From contig CATYDM010000040.1 in assembly GCA_958405195.1 (NCBI GenBank), forward strand, positions 1 through 18,583: DNA of 18,583 nucleotides, read 5' to 3'. Shown in pieces: positions 1 through 8,449 of this stretch. The notes beneath the pieces are model-generated. The model did no database searches. It was not told where the DNA came from and saw nothing but the letters and a program-made list of their open reading frames with translations. Within the stretch, counting starts at the first letter, position 1; each line of letters starts with the position of its first letter. The stretch comes from an uncultured Collinsella sp. Lineage in GTDB: Bacteria > Actinomycetota > Coriobacteriia > Coriobacteriales > Coriobacteriaceae. A program made the position numbers and the translations under genes.

Positions 1-2
1 AT

Positions 3-31
3 AAAAAAACCGCCCCGTATGGAGCGGTTTT
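3..31 (-). terminator. Intrinsic terminator of the regulator-methyltransferase pair
   Basis: On the minus strand an 11-bp stem (AAAACCGCTCC paired with GGGGCGGTTTT, one A-C mismatch, 4-nt loop) is followed by a run of seven T. It begins 6 bp after the stop codon of the homocysteine methyltransferase gene, the expected place for a Rho-independent terminator. Confidence 0.85.
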
Positions 32-36
32 GCCCT

Positions 37-930
37 TTATATATCGAGCGCCTCGGCCATCGCTGCCGTAGTGATTGCCGTGGTTCCACAGCAACTGCCC
101 ACCATTGCGGCACCGGCATGCCTCCATTCGATGCATGCGCGCGCGAAAGCTTCGGGGTTCTCGTGCCATACGGGGCCATCCTGAGTCTGGACCGGATCGC
201 CCACGTTGGGACGCACCGTGACGGGAGTAGTCGCCGATGCAACCATCCTGGGCACCGCCGCGTTCGCGGCCGCAAGCGAACAGCAATTAACACCAACCGA
301 GTTTGCGCCGTGTTTTTCGGCGTACAAAACGGCTGCCTCGATGTTGAGGCCATCGCCCAACAGGTCGCCTTTATCGTCAACGACAAAACTCACCAGAACA
401 GGCATGCCGTCGGCGGCGTCTCGGGCGCCGGCAAGCATGGGCTGCAAATTACGGATAGACGTCACCGTCTCGATCAGCAGACCGTCAACACCAGCATTGA
501 GCAAGGCGTGCGCCTGTTCGCGCGCAATGCCTCGGATTTCACGATACTCGGCAGAGTCCTCGGCAAACCACTCAATACCGATCGGGCCCATCGAGCCCAG
601 CAGCAGCTGAGGGTGCGCCTGGCGGGCATCGTCGACAGCCCCGCGATTGACCTCCGCCACGGACGGCGCAATCTGGTCGTGCTTGAGGGCATAGCTCGAT
701 GCCTGAAAGGTGTTGGTAATGAGCACCTGCGCGCCGGCGGCGACATACAAGCGATGGATACGAGAAACGGTCTGCGGCTCTGCCAGATTCCAAAACGCCG
801 GTGGAATGTCGGCGGCATCGTACTCACTCAACAGAACACTGCCCATGGGACCCTGCGCCAACAAGGTCTCGCTCGACAAGCGGCGCGTAAGTTCCTCGGC
901 ACCAAAGCGGTTGTAATAACTCGTATCCAT
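37..930 (-). CDS. Homocysteine S-methyltransferase family protein
   Basis: This 297-residue protein has the barrel fold signature of the zinc-dependent homocysteine S-methyltransferase family (as in the N-terminal module of MetH, and in MmuM and BhmT). Members move a methyl group from a donor such as S-methylmethionine, betaine or methyl-folate to homocysteine to make methionine. The three expected zinc-ligand cysteines are visible: C216 in GVNCC and C280-C281 in GSCCGTT near the C-terminus. The motif ITNTFQAS (71-78) and the segment around LLIET (151-155) are also typical. There is no cobalamin or folate module, so it is a stand-alone domain and its methyl donor cannot be told from sequence. 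It starts at an ATG preceded by a weak GGGA, 10 bp after the stop of the metalloregulator gene, so the two are probably cotranscribed. Family assignment is firm; substrate is open. Confidence 0.88.
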   Translation of the reverse strand: MDTSYYNRFGAEELTRRLSSETLLAQGPMGSVLLSEYDAADIPPAFWNLAEPQTVSRIHRLYVAAGAQVLITNTFQASSYALKHDQIAPSVAEVNRGAVDDARQAHPQLLLGSMGPIGIEWFAEDSAEYREIRGIAREQAHALLNAGVDGLLIETVTSIRNLQPMLAGARDAADGMPVLVSFVVDDKGDLLGDGLNIEAAVLYAEKHGANSVGVNCCSLAAANAAVPRMVASATTPVTVRPNVGDPVQTQDGPVWHENPEAFARACIEWRHAGAAMVGSCCGTTAITTAAMAEALDI

Positions 931-940
931 ATATATCCCG

Positions 941-1363
941 CTATTCCTCGACGCTGATTCCCTGCTTTTCGAAATAGGCGAGCCAGCGGTTCATCGTGTC
1001 CTCGGAAAGCGCATGCTCCATCATGCAGGCCTCGGAATCGGCTCGCTCAAATTCGACACCGAGCTCCTGAACCAAAAACGTGCGGATGAGGCGATGACGG
1101 TACCAGATAGCCGTACCAACCTCGCGGCCGCGATCGGTCAGGACTACCTTGCCGTAGTGCGATTGCTCGACAAGTTCGGATGCCTTGAGCGCCGAAACCG
1201 CTTTATTGACCGATGCCTTGGAGACGCCAAGGCGCTGCGCGATGTCGACCGATCGCACGCCGTTGGTTTCCCCCTCTTCGCTTTCAATGCGAACCATGCA
1301 CTCCAAGTAGTCTTCGTTCGCCACCGTCAGATGTAGTTCGCGCGAGCTATTTGTCGTATCCAT
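941..1363 (-). CDS. DtxR/MntR-family metal-dependent transcriptional regulator
   Basis: This 140-residue protein matches the short (MntR-like, no SH3 domain) form of the DtxR family, which senses Fe2+ or Mn2+ and binds operator DNA. An N-terminal winged helix spans about residues 14-80 (recognition helix near VSKASVNKAVSAL). A dimerisation and metal-binding helical domain follows. Candidate metal ligands by comparison with Bacillus MntR and DtxR are D18 and E21 (NEDYLE), H90 (WYRHRL), C113, E116 and H117 (EACMMEH). An ATG 21 bp further upstream (1384) is possible, but the ATG at 1363 has the better purine-rich ribosome site (GGGACGGAAG) and better fits the family N-terminus. It is divergent from pepT and heads a pair with the homocysteine methyltransferase gene. 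Which metal it senses, and its targets, are unknown. Confidence 0.88.
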   Translation of the reverse strand: MDTTNSSRELHLTVANEDYLECMVRIESEEGETNGVRSVDIAQRLGVSKASVNKAVSALKASELVEQSHYGKVVLTDRGREVGTAIWYRHRLIRTFLVQELGVEFERADSEACMMEHALSEDTMNRWLAYFEKQGISVEE

Positions 1364-1394
1364 GATCTTCCGTCCCTTCTGCATTCAATGGCTG

Positions 1395-1423
1395 ATTCTA
1401 CCCCATCCAAGCGTCGTGGTATG
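1395..1423 (-). promoter_or_regulatory. Candidate promoter of the metalloregulator gene
   Basis: On the minus strand TAGAAT (plus 1395-1400) lies about 32 bp before the chosen ATG and forms a good -10 box. The -35 position (1418-1423) reads CATACC, a poor match, and coincides with one arm of the 1418-1435 palindrome. A weak -35 covered by an operator suggests a regulated promoter. Confidence 0.4.
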
Positions 1424-1435
1424 CCGTGGCATACC
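1418..1435. promoter_or_regulatory. Perfect 18-bp palindrome, candidate shared operator
   Basis: GGTATGCC and GGCATACC form perfect 8-bp half-sites separated by GT. The palindrome lies between the divergent metalloregulator and pepT genes and covers the -35 position of both candidate promoters. It is not an obvious DtxR/IdeR box (TTAGG...CCTAA) or a classical MntR box, so the binding protein is inferred only from its neighbour. Confidence 0.6.
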
Positions 1436-1436
1436 G

Positions 1437-1445
1437 TGCTAGAGT
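1437..1445 (+). promoter_or_regulatory. Candidate extended -10 promoter of pepT
   Basis: TGCTAGAGT is an extended -10 element (TGn plus TAGAGT) 38 bp before the pepT ATG. No convincing -35 box is present; that position is occupied by the palindrome, so expression may depend on whichever protein binds there. Confidence 0.4.
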
Positions 1446-1483
1446 TCTTGTTGCACACGACGACCAAGATTGGAGCGGTCTTT

Positions 1484-2731
1484 ATGGAAAACACCACCAC
1501 GAGCCCCGATGTCCTCGAACGCTTTTTGCGCTACGTCCAGATCAACACGCAGTCCGAGGATGCAAACTGCGACCAGGTACCCTCGAGCGCCGTTCAGTTT
1601 GACCTTGCCAACGTGCTGGCTGAAGAGCTGCGCGAGCTTGGTGCGGAAGATGCCCACGTGACCGAGCACGCCTATGTCTGCGCGCATATCCCCGCAAGTG
1701 CGGGCGCTGAGGACAAGCCCGCCCTGGGCCTGATCGCCCATCTCGACACCACCGAAGTTGCACCGGGCGCCGGCGTGAAGCCGCACATCGTACACTACGA
1801 AGGTGGCGACCTGGTCTGCGGCACGGTTGACGGTAAGCCCGTTGCCATGAGTACCGCCAAGCTTCCCGCCCTGAATGACCTCGCGGGTGAGGACCTGGTC
1901 TGCAGCGATGGCACCACGCTGCTGGGCGCGGATGACAAGGCAGGCGTCGCCGAGATCATGTCGCTTGTCGCGCGTATCGCTCAGGACCCTTCTCTGCCCC
2001 ATCCCGCACTCGGCATTTGCTTCTGCCCTGACGAGGAGATCGGCCACGGAGCCGAGCTGTTGGATATCGATACCTTTGGCTGCAAGTACGCCTACACGGT
2101 CGACGGCGGCCCCATCGGCGAACTGGAGTGGGAGTGCTTTAACGCCGCCGAGGCGACCGTCCGCTTTGAGGGCCAGTCCATCCACCCGGGCGACGCTAAG
2201 GGCCGTATGGTCAACGCAGGCAATCTGTTCTGCGACTTCAACGCGTTGCTCCCCTACGTGCAGCGCCCGGAGTATACGGAAGGCTACGAGGGCTTTTATC
2301 ACCTTGAGGGTGTATCTGCGACCGTCGATCACGCCACAGCGCGCTATATCGTCCGCGACCATGACGCCGCCAAGTTCCAGCAGAAACTCGACCTTATTGA
2401 TGCCGCCGCCTCGATGCTCAACCAGCGTCTGGGTGAGGAGCGCGTGACAGTCGAGATTAAGCAGCAGTATCGAAATATGGCCGAGATCGTTCGTGACTAT
2501 CCCGAGCTTATTGATGTTGCCAAGGAAGCCTACCTTGCCTGCGGCGTTGAGCCCCAAGTGCTGCCGATTCGCGGCGGCACCGACGGCGCGCAGCTGTCGT
2601 TCCGCGGTCTGCCCTGCCCCAACCTTTCCACCGGCGGCTATTGCTACCACGGCGTCAACGAGTTCGTCCCGGTCAGTTCGCTCGTCAAGATGACCGACGT
2701 GCTCCAGGAGCTCGTCGCCCGCTTTGCATAA
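1484..2731 (+). CDS. pepT: Peptidase T (tripeptide aminopeptidase, M20B)
   Basis: The protein (415 aa, family usual about 410) is a cytoplasmic di-zinc aminopeptidase that removes the N-terminal residue of tripeptides. It aligns with E. coli PepT along its length from memory. Zinc and catalytic residues are in place: H86 and D88 (AHLDT), bridging D150 (LLGADDKAG), E184-E185 (PDEEIGHGA), D207 (YTVDGGP) and H389 (GYCYHG). The dimerisation lid carries HPGDAKG (234-240). The open frame extends upstream to 1388, but the first 32 codons cover the promoter and palindrome. The ATG at 1484 has GGAG eight bases ahead and gives the family N-terminus (LERFLRYVQINTQS). It is monocistronic, with its own terminator. 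Divergence from a metalloregulator may reflect metal dependence, but that is inference. Confidence 0.95.
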   Translation: MENTTTSPDVLERFLRYVQINTQSEDANCDQVPSSAVQFDLANVLAEELRELGAEDAHVTEHAYVCAHIPASAGAEDKPALGLIAHLDTTEVAPGAGVKPHIVHYEGGDLVCGTVDGKPVAMSTAKLPALNDLAGEDLVCSDGTTLLGADDKAGVAEIMSLVARIAQDPSLPHPALGICFCPDEEIGHGAELLDIDTFGCKYAYTVDGGPIGELEWECFNAAEATVRFEGQSIHPGDAKGRMVNAGNLFCDFNALLPYVQRPEYTEGYEGFYHLEGVSATVDHATARYIVRDHDAAKFQQKLDLIDAAASMLNQRLGEERVTVEIKQQYRNMAEIVRDYPELIDVAKEAYLACGVEPQVLPIRGGTDGAQLSFRGLPCPNLSTGGYCYHGVNEFVPVSSLVKMTDVLQELVARFA

Positions 2732-2757
2732 GCCTGGCTGCATAAGTCCAAAAGACG

Positions 2758-2796
2758 AATCGCCCCGTCCTCAAGCAAGAACGGGGCGATTTTTTT
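2758..2796 (+). terminator. Intrinsic terminator of pepT
   Basis: A perfect 11-bp stem (AATCGCCCCGT with ACGGGGCGATT) with a 12-nt loop is followed directly by a T-run, 26 bp after the pepT stop codon. Confidence 0.92.
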
Positions 2797-2843
2797 GCTG
2801 CAATGAGAACAGGTTGACGCACGCCAGCCTCTTAACGCAAGGA

Positions 2844-2885
2844 GTGTCCCAAACTGCCGGCACAAAAGGAACGTCCCCAAGTGCC
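2844..2885. repeat. REP-like motif, copy A
   Basis: The segment reads GTGTCCCAAACT, then GGCAC, AAAA, GGAACGTCCCC, AA and GTGCC. GGCAC and GTGCC are a 5-bp inverted repeat around the conserved core GGAACGTCCCC. A second copy with the same lead sequence and core but a different, self-complementary stem lies at 18400-18437. The layout resembles small palindromic repeats mobilised by RAYT-type transposases in other bacteria, but no such transposase is in this window. Confidence 0.6.
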
Positions 2886-2925
2886 AAGTGTTCCGGCAAC
2901 GCCGATGTTTTGGCGCGGACAGCGA

Positions 2926-3024
2926 AAACCCGCCAGAGCGAGCAAGGTGCCTTGAAACAAGGCGGCATTGACCTTCTGGTCATGCCGCCGAAGTTGAAAG
3001 GCAGATTGCCGCTCTGGCGGGTTT
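2926..3024. repeat. Large structured inverted repeat in the pepT-LCP gap
   Basis: Perfect 15-bp arms (AAACCCGCCAGAGCG at 2926-2940 and CGCTCTGGCGGGTTT at 3010-3024) enclose 69 bp. Inside is a second hairpin, GGCGGCATTGACC (2961-2973) with GGTCATGCCGCC (2978-2989), 12 bp with one bulged T. A third, GCCTT/AAGGC (2949-2963), overlaps it and would compete. No protein-coding signal is seen. It may be a mobile palindromic unit, a bidirectional transcription barrier or a structured RNA. Confidence 0.65.
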
Positions 3025-3036
3025 GCAGCGTCGAGC

Positions 3037-3066
3037 AGTTACGCGGTTTGGTAAAACCGCGTAACT
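3037..3066 (-). terminator. Perfect hairpin abutting the LCP stop codon
   Basis: AGTTACGCGGTTT and AAACCGCGTAACT form a 13-bp perfect stem with a 4-nt loop (GGTA on plus). Its last base is the first base of the LCP gene's stop triplet. No T-run follows on either strand, so it is not a textbook intrinsic terminator. A 3'-end-stabilising hairpin or a Rho-dependent terminator part is equally plausible. Confidence 0.55.
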
Positions 3067-4301
3067 TAGTAGTTGGCCTCGTAGCCGTTGCCGTCGCCGG
3101 TGGGCTCTTCGTAGTAGTCCGAATCGCTCGAATCGCCTGAGTCATCGGAATCGTCAGAGCTGACCGATGAGGTTGCGGTACCATTTGCGTAGTCGTCAGA
3201 CGTGTTGTTGTTCAGGTCGCCGATCGTAGAGCTGGAACCGTCGGAAAGGCCCATGGTGTTGGGACCCTTGGGGTCCTTGCCGGCATCGACGCGCTCCATC
3301 ATTTCCTTGAGCTCGTCCTCGTAGACAAAGACGTAGCTCACACCGTCGATCATGGTGCTGTCGTCGGCGTACGAGGGCAGGTTGGCCGAGTAGATACCGT
3401 CGACATCCATACCGCGCATGGCGTTGACCGTAGCCACGATATCCTGAACGCTCATATCGGTTACGAGCATATCGGACAGCGAATTAACCAGGCCAAAGAT
3501 CTTCGTGGCATCGAAGTTATTGAGAATCTGGTTGGCAAGGGCGCCAAGCACCTGACGCTGGTGGCGCATGCGCGTGTAATCGCCGTCGGCATAGGTGTAG
3601 CGGCAGCGGGCATAGGTAAGGGCGGTGGCACCGTCCATATGCTGCTGGCCAGCGGTAATCTTAATATCCAGGTGCTCGGGGTCGTCAACATCATCGGTTG
3701 CGTTAATGTCGATACCGCCAACCGAATCAATCAGCGCCTGCATACCGTCGAAGCTGACCTCGGCATAGTGGGAAATCTGAACACCGCACAGCTCGTTGAC
3801 CGCCTCGACCATGGCCTCGGCGCCGCCAACGGTATGGCAGGCGTTGATCTTCATGGTCTCGCCCTTGTACTCGACCTTGGTGTCGCGCGGAACGGAAATG
3901 AGCGTCGCCTGCTTTTGCGTGGGGTCGATGCGTGCCAGGATAATCGAGTCGGCACGATACGTATCCTCGCCCGGACGGCCGTCGGTGCCAAGAAGCAGCA
4001 CGTAGAACGGATCCTTTGCCTCATCGGTGTCAACCAGAACCCGACGCAGATTGTCGGTAATGACATTGGAATCGCCGAGCTTGCCCATAATGGTGGCAAA
4101 CCACAGGCCGGCAGCGGTAGTGGCACTCAGCAGCACGCCAAGCACGACAATGAGCGCGACGTGACGAATCGTGTGGCTACGACGACGTTGACGAGCGCGC
4201 TCGGAATAGCGAGCCACGTTATCGCGACTGTAGATCTTGGCCTGCGCACCAGTTGAGGGTCTTCGGGCGGTGGTATCCGCGAGGGGCTTTTTATTAAACA
4301 T
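3066..4301 (-). CDS. LytR-CpsA-Psr (LCP) family wall-polymer ligase
   Basis: This 411-residue protein is predicted to be a single-pass membrane protein that transfers polyprenyl-phosphate-linked glycopolymers to peptidoglycan outside the cell. A basic cytoplasmic segment (about 1-47) precedes a membrane helix (about 48-72). The LCP domain spans about 97-280, with LLLGTDGR (102-109), TYRADSIILARID (114-126), ISVPRD (135-140) and the arginine-rich stretch YARCRYTYADGDYTRMRHQRQ (first half 230-239, second half 240-250). R116, D118, R139, D140 and the 232-249 arginines are the expected lipid-phosphate contacts. The tail (about 352-411) is Ser/Asp/Asn-rich and likely disordered. A TTG two codons upstream is possible, but the ATG at 4301 is preferred. 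It follows murA by 12 bp, so the two are probably cotranscribed. The exact polymer is unknown. Confidence 0.92.
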   Translation of the reverse strand: MFNKKPLADTTARRPSTGAQAKIYSRDNVARYSERARQRRRSHTIRHVALIVVLGVLLSATTAAGLWFATIMGKLGDSNVITDNLRRVLVDTDEAKDPFYVLLLGTDGRPGEDTYRADSIILARIDPTQKQATLISVPRDTKVEYKGETMKINACHTVGGAEAMVEAVNELCGVQISHYAEVSFDGMQALIDSVGGIDINATDDVDDPEHLDIKITAGQQHMDGATALTYARCRYTYADGDYTRMRHQRQVLGALANQILNNFDATKIFGLVNSLSDMLVTDMSVQDIVATVNAMRGMDVDGIYSANLPSYADDSTMIDGVSYVFVYEDELKEMMERVDAGKDPKGPNTMGLSDGSSSTIGDLNNNTSDDYANGTATSSVSSDDSDDSGDSSDSDYYEEPTGDGNGYEANY

Positions 4302-4313
4302 AGGCAACCTGTA

Positions 4314-5597
4314 TTAGTAGATGACGGGATCGGGGACGGTAGCATGCTCGACATGCGCGCCGAGCGCCTGCAGCTTTTCGACAAACTGCTCGTAGCCGCG
4401 CTTGATGTGATGGATGGCCGAAACCTCGGTCGTCCCGTCGGCGATCAAGCCCGCTACGACGAGGGCCGCTCCGCCACGCAAATCGGGCGAGGTAACCTGT
4501 GCACCCGAGAAGCCCCTAACGCCATGAATCATGGCATGATGGCTCTCGATACGAATGTCGGCACCCATGCGCACCAGCTCAGAGGCAAACATAAAGCGAT
4601 TCTCGAAGATATTTTCGGTAATAACGGAACTGCCGTCGGCAAGGGCGGAGAGCACCATAATCTGCGCCTGCATGTCGGTCGGGAAACCGGGGAACGGAAG
4701 CGTCTGGATGTCGACCGGCTTGATACGCTCGGCACGGTTCACATGGACGCCATCTTCGACGCGCTCGCAGTCGATACCCATGAGCTCCATCTTCTTGAGC
4801 ACCATGCCCAAGTGAATGGGGCAAAAACCCGTGACGTCGACACCGCGATCGTCGGCCATCAACGCACCGGCAACGATAAAGGTACCGGCCTCGATGCGGT
4901 CGCCCACCACGCGATGGGTAACGGGATGGAGCTCTTCCACGCCTTCGATAGTCACGACGGGCGTACCGGCGCCAACAATCTTGGCGCCCATCTCGTTGAG
5001 CATGTTAGCGAGATCGACGATCTCGGGCTCGCGGGCGGCATTATCGATAACCGTGGTGCCCTGTGCGCGCACAGAGGCCATGATGAGGTTCTCGGTCGCA
5101 CCGACGCTGGCGAACTCGAGCGTGACGGTGGTACCGCGCAGACCTTGGGGCGCATTAGCGTTGATGTAACCGTGGGCGGTATCGAACTCAACGCCCAGGG
5201 CCTCAAGACCAAGAATGTGCATATCGATCTTGCGAGCACCCAGGTTGCAGCCGCCCGGCATGGCAATTATGGCGCGATGGAAGCGGCCCAGCAGGGGTCC
5301 CATGACGGCGGTGGAAGCGCGCATCTTGGCAACGAGCTCGTAGGGGGCCTCCCATGAATCGACCTGAGAGGTATCAATCTCGAGCGTGTGTTCGTCGAGA
5401 ACATCGATCGTAGCGCCCATGCCTTTGAGCACCTTGCCCATCACGTGGACATCGGAAATATCGGGCACGTTCTGCAGCGTCGTCTTGCCCGGCGCCAGAA
5501 GCGTTGCCGCCATGAGTTTGAGCGCGGAGTTCTTGGCGCCCGAAACGGGCACGGAGCCTCCGATGGCGTGGCCACCCTCAACGCGGATAATATCCAA
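4314..5597 (-). CDS. murA: UDP-N-acetylglucosamine 1-carboxyvinyltransferase
   Basis: MurA catalyses the first committed step of peptidoglycan synthesis: enolpyruvyl transfer from phosphoenolpyruvate to UDP-GlcNAc in the cytoplasm. The 427-residue length matches the family. K22 (GAKNSALKL) and the catalytic C117 in MPGGCNLGAR are present; a Cys here normally gives fosfomycin sensitivity, where Asp would give resistance. FPTDMQAQ carries the conserved Asp. The start is TTG, preceded by AAAGGG at good spacing. The gene lies behind atpC, with a strong terminator-like hairpin ending only about 15-20 bp before its start codon, leaving no room for a promoter there. Its transcript must therefore come from upstream. 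The LCP gene follows by 12 bp. Confidence 0.95.
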   Translation of the reverse strand: MDIIRVEGGHAIGGSVPVSGAKNSALKLMAATLLAPGKTTLQNVPDISDVHVMGKVLKGMGATIDVLDEHTLEIDTSQVDSWEAPYELVAKMRASTAVMGPLLGRFHRAIIAMPGGCNLGARKIDMHILGLEALGVEFDTAHGYINANAPQGLRGTTVTLEFASVGATENLIMASVRAQGTTVIDNAAREPEIVDLANMLNEMGAKIVGAGTPVVTIEGVEELHPVTHRVVGDRIEAGTFIVAGALMADDRGVDVTGFCPIHLGMVLKKMELMGIDCERVEDGVHVNRAERIKPVDIQTLPFPGFPTDMQAQIMVLSALADGSSVITENIFENRFMFASELVRMGADIRIESHHAMIHGVRGFSGAQVTSPDLRGGAALVVAGLIADGTTEVSAIHHIKRGYEQFVEKLQALGAHVEHATVPDPVIY

Positions 5598-5611
5598 GGT
5601 CTACCCTTTCA

Positions 5612-5649
5612 AAAAGCATGCCCGGGGTGGCTGGGCCATCCCGGGCATG
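5612..5649 (-). terminator. Terminator or attenuator between atpC and murA
   Basis: On the minus strand CATGCCCGGGATGG pairs with CCACCCCGGGCATG (14 bp, one G-T wobble, 5-nt loop), followed by CTTTTT. It lies 36 bp after the atpC stop and overlaps the leader of murA, whose ribosome site follows at once. It should end most ATP synthase transcripts while allowing some readthrough. Confidence 0.85.
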
Positions 5650-5685
5650 ATGTGTTCGCAAATGGTCGAACGCTAAATCGTTTGA

Positions 5686-6078
5686 CTATTGGGCAAGCTT
5701 GAGCTTACACCATGCGATTTCATTATAGAGGTAGGCGCGGCGTGCATCATCCTCCGACAAATTACCCAGCTTCTCTTCAAAACCTTGAATATCAGCTTTA
5801 AGCTTGTCGGCATCGACGGTCGCCAAATCGCAAGCGCGCTCGGCGAGAACGGTCACGACATCGTCCGCAACCTGGGCATAGCCGCCGGCCACGGCAAACG
5901 TGTGGTCGACAGTGCCCATGGCCTTATCGGAAACGCGAACGTAACCGCGGTCGATCGTGCAGATCTCGCTGGAGTGAGCAGGCAGAACGCCAAACTCGCC
6001 ATCCGTGGACGGAATCGACACAAACGCAGCGTCGCCCTCATAGGCGCAGCTCACGGGGCACACGATGCGGATACGCAT
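5686..6078 (-). CDS. atpC: F1F0 ATP synthase subunit epsilon
   Basis: This 130-residue subunit has the usual epsilon layout: an N-terminal beta-sandwich of about 85 residues (GEFGVLPAHS at 27-36, AVAGGYAQV near 62-70) and a C-terminal two-helix domain (about 88-130) that can inhibit ATP hydrolysis. It belongs to the central stalk of F1 at the inner face of the membrane. Its ATG lies 3 bp after the atpD stop and it is the last atp gene before the terminator hairpin. Confidence 0.93.
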   Translation of the reverse strand: MRIRIVCPVSCAYEGDAAFVSIPSTDGEFGVLPAHSSEICTIDRGYVRVSDKAMGTVDHTFAVAGGYAQVADDVVTVLAERACDLATVDADKLKADIQGFEEKLGNLSEDDARRAYLYNEIAWCKLKLAQ

Positions 6079-6081
6079 AAC

Positions 6082-7535
<1,454 letters not shown>

Positions 7536-7536
<1 letters not shown>

Positions 7537-8444
7537 TACTGTTCCTCCAATGCTGAGGCTCCGCCGACGATCTCGTTAATCTCGGTCGTGATCGAAGCCT
7601 GGCGCACGCGACTATACGTGCGGGTAAGGGTCGAGATGATCGCGGTGGCGTTTTCCGTCGCGGAGTGCATGGCCTTGCGGCGTGCACCCTGCTCGGCAGC
7701 CGCCGAATCGATCAGGGCCTGGTAGATGACCGTCAGGATATAAGACGGCACAAGCTTGCCGAGAACATGCTCGGGAGAGGGCACGAACTCGAACGTGGAC
7801 GAGATGCGCTTAGGGGCGTCGGTCTCGTTCTTACGCGGACCGTGGGCCATAGCGATCATCTCGGGGTCGAGCGGCAACAGATGCTCGACGCGAAGCTCCT
7901 GATCCACGCGGTTCTTGGCGTGGTGGTAGACAAGCTCGACACGGTCAAGCTCACCGGCACGATACGCATCGCAGATATGAGAGGAGATCATGCGGGCCTG
8001 ATTGAAATCGGGCTCAGAGGAGTTGCCCTCAAAGTGCATGACAACGTTTGCGCGGTCACGGAAATACGTGGCCGGCTTACGCCCGCACGCGATGATCTCG
8101 CATTCGATGCCGTCGTTCGCCCAAGAAGCGGCGAGCTTTTCGGCCGTGCGCTCCACCGTCGTATTGAAACCGCCGGCAAGGCCGCGGTCCGAGGCAATAA
8201 CGACAATCAGGCCATGCTTGACGCTCTCATGCTTCTGCAGCATGGGATCGGTGCCCGAACAGGAGGCGTCGCCGGCGACCGTCAACATGACGTCGGTCAG
8301 CGCCTCCTTATAGGGCTCGGCCTGCTTGGAGCGATCGAGGGCACGACGAATCTTGGCCGTAGAGACCATCTCCATCGTGCGCGTGATCTGCTTGGTCGTG
8401 GTAACCGAGGAGATTCGCTTCTTAATGTCGCGAAGGTTGGCCAT
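7536..8444 (-). CDS. atpG: F1F0 ATP synthase subunit gamma
   Basis: The rotor shaft of F1 (302 aa, usual 285-310). The long N-terminal coiled-coil helix starts with LRDIKKRISSV and KQITRTMEMVSTAKIRRA in the expected order, and the C-terminal helix carries RQASITTEINEIVGGA, both family hallmarks. The central Rossmann-like domain is present (VVIASDRGLAGGFN). It starts 5 bp after the atpA stop and overlaps atpD by one base. Confidence 0.96.
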
Positions 8445-8449
8445 GGGGC

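Noticed and set aside
1439..2743. Long minus-strand open frame (434 codons) opposite pepT
   Set aside because: PepT on the plus strand has every catalytic residue, and the antisense product has no family signature.
2724..3184. Plus and minus open frames across the pepT-LCP gap
   Set aside because: Both run through the terminator, the REP-like motif and the long inverted repeat, have no ribosome site and give low-quality protein sequence.
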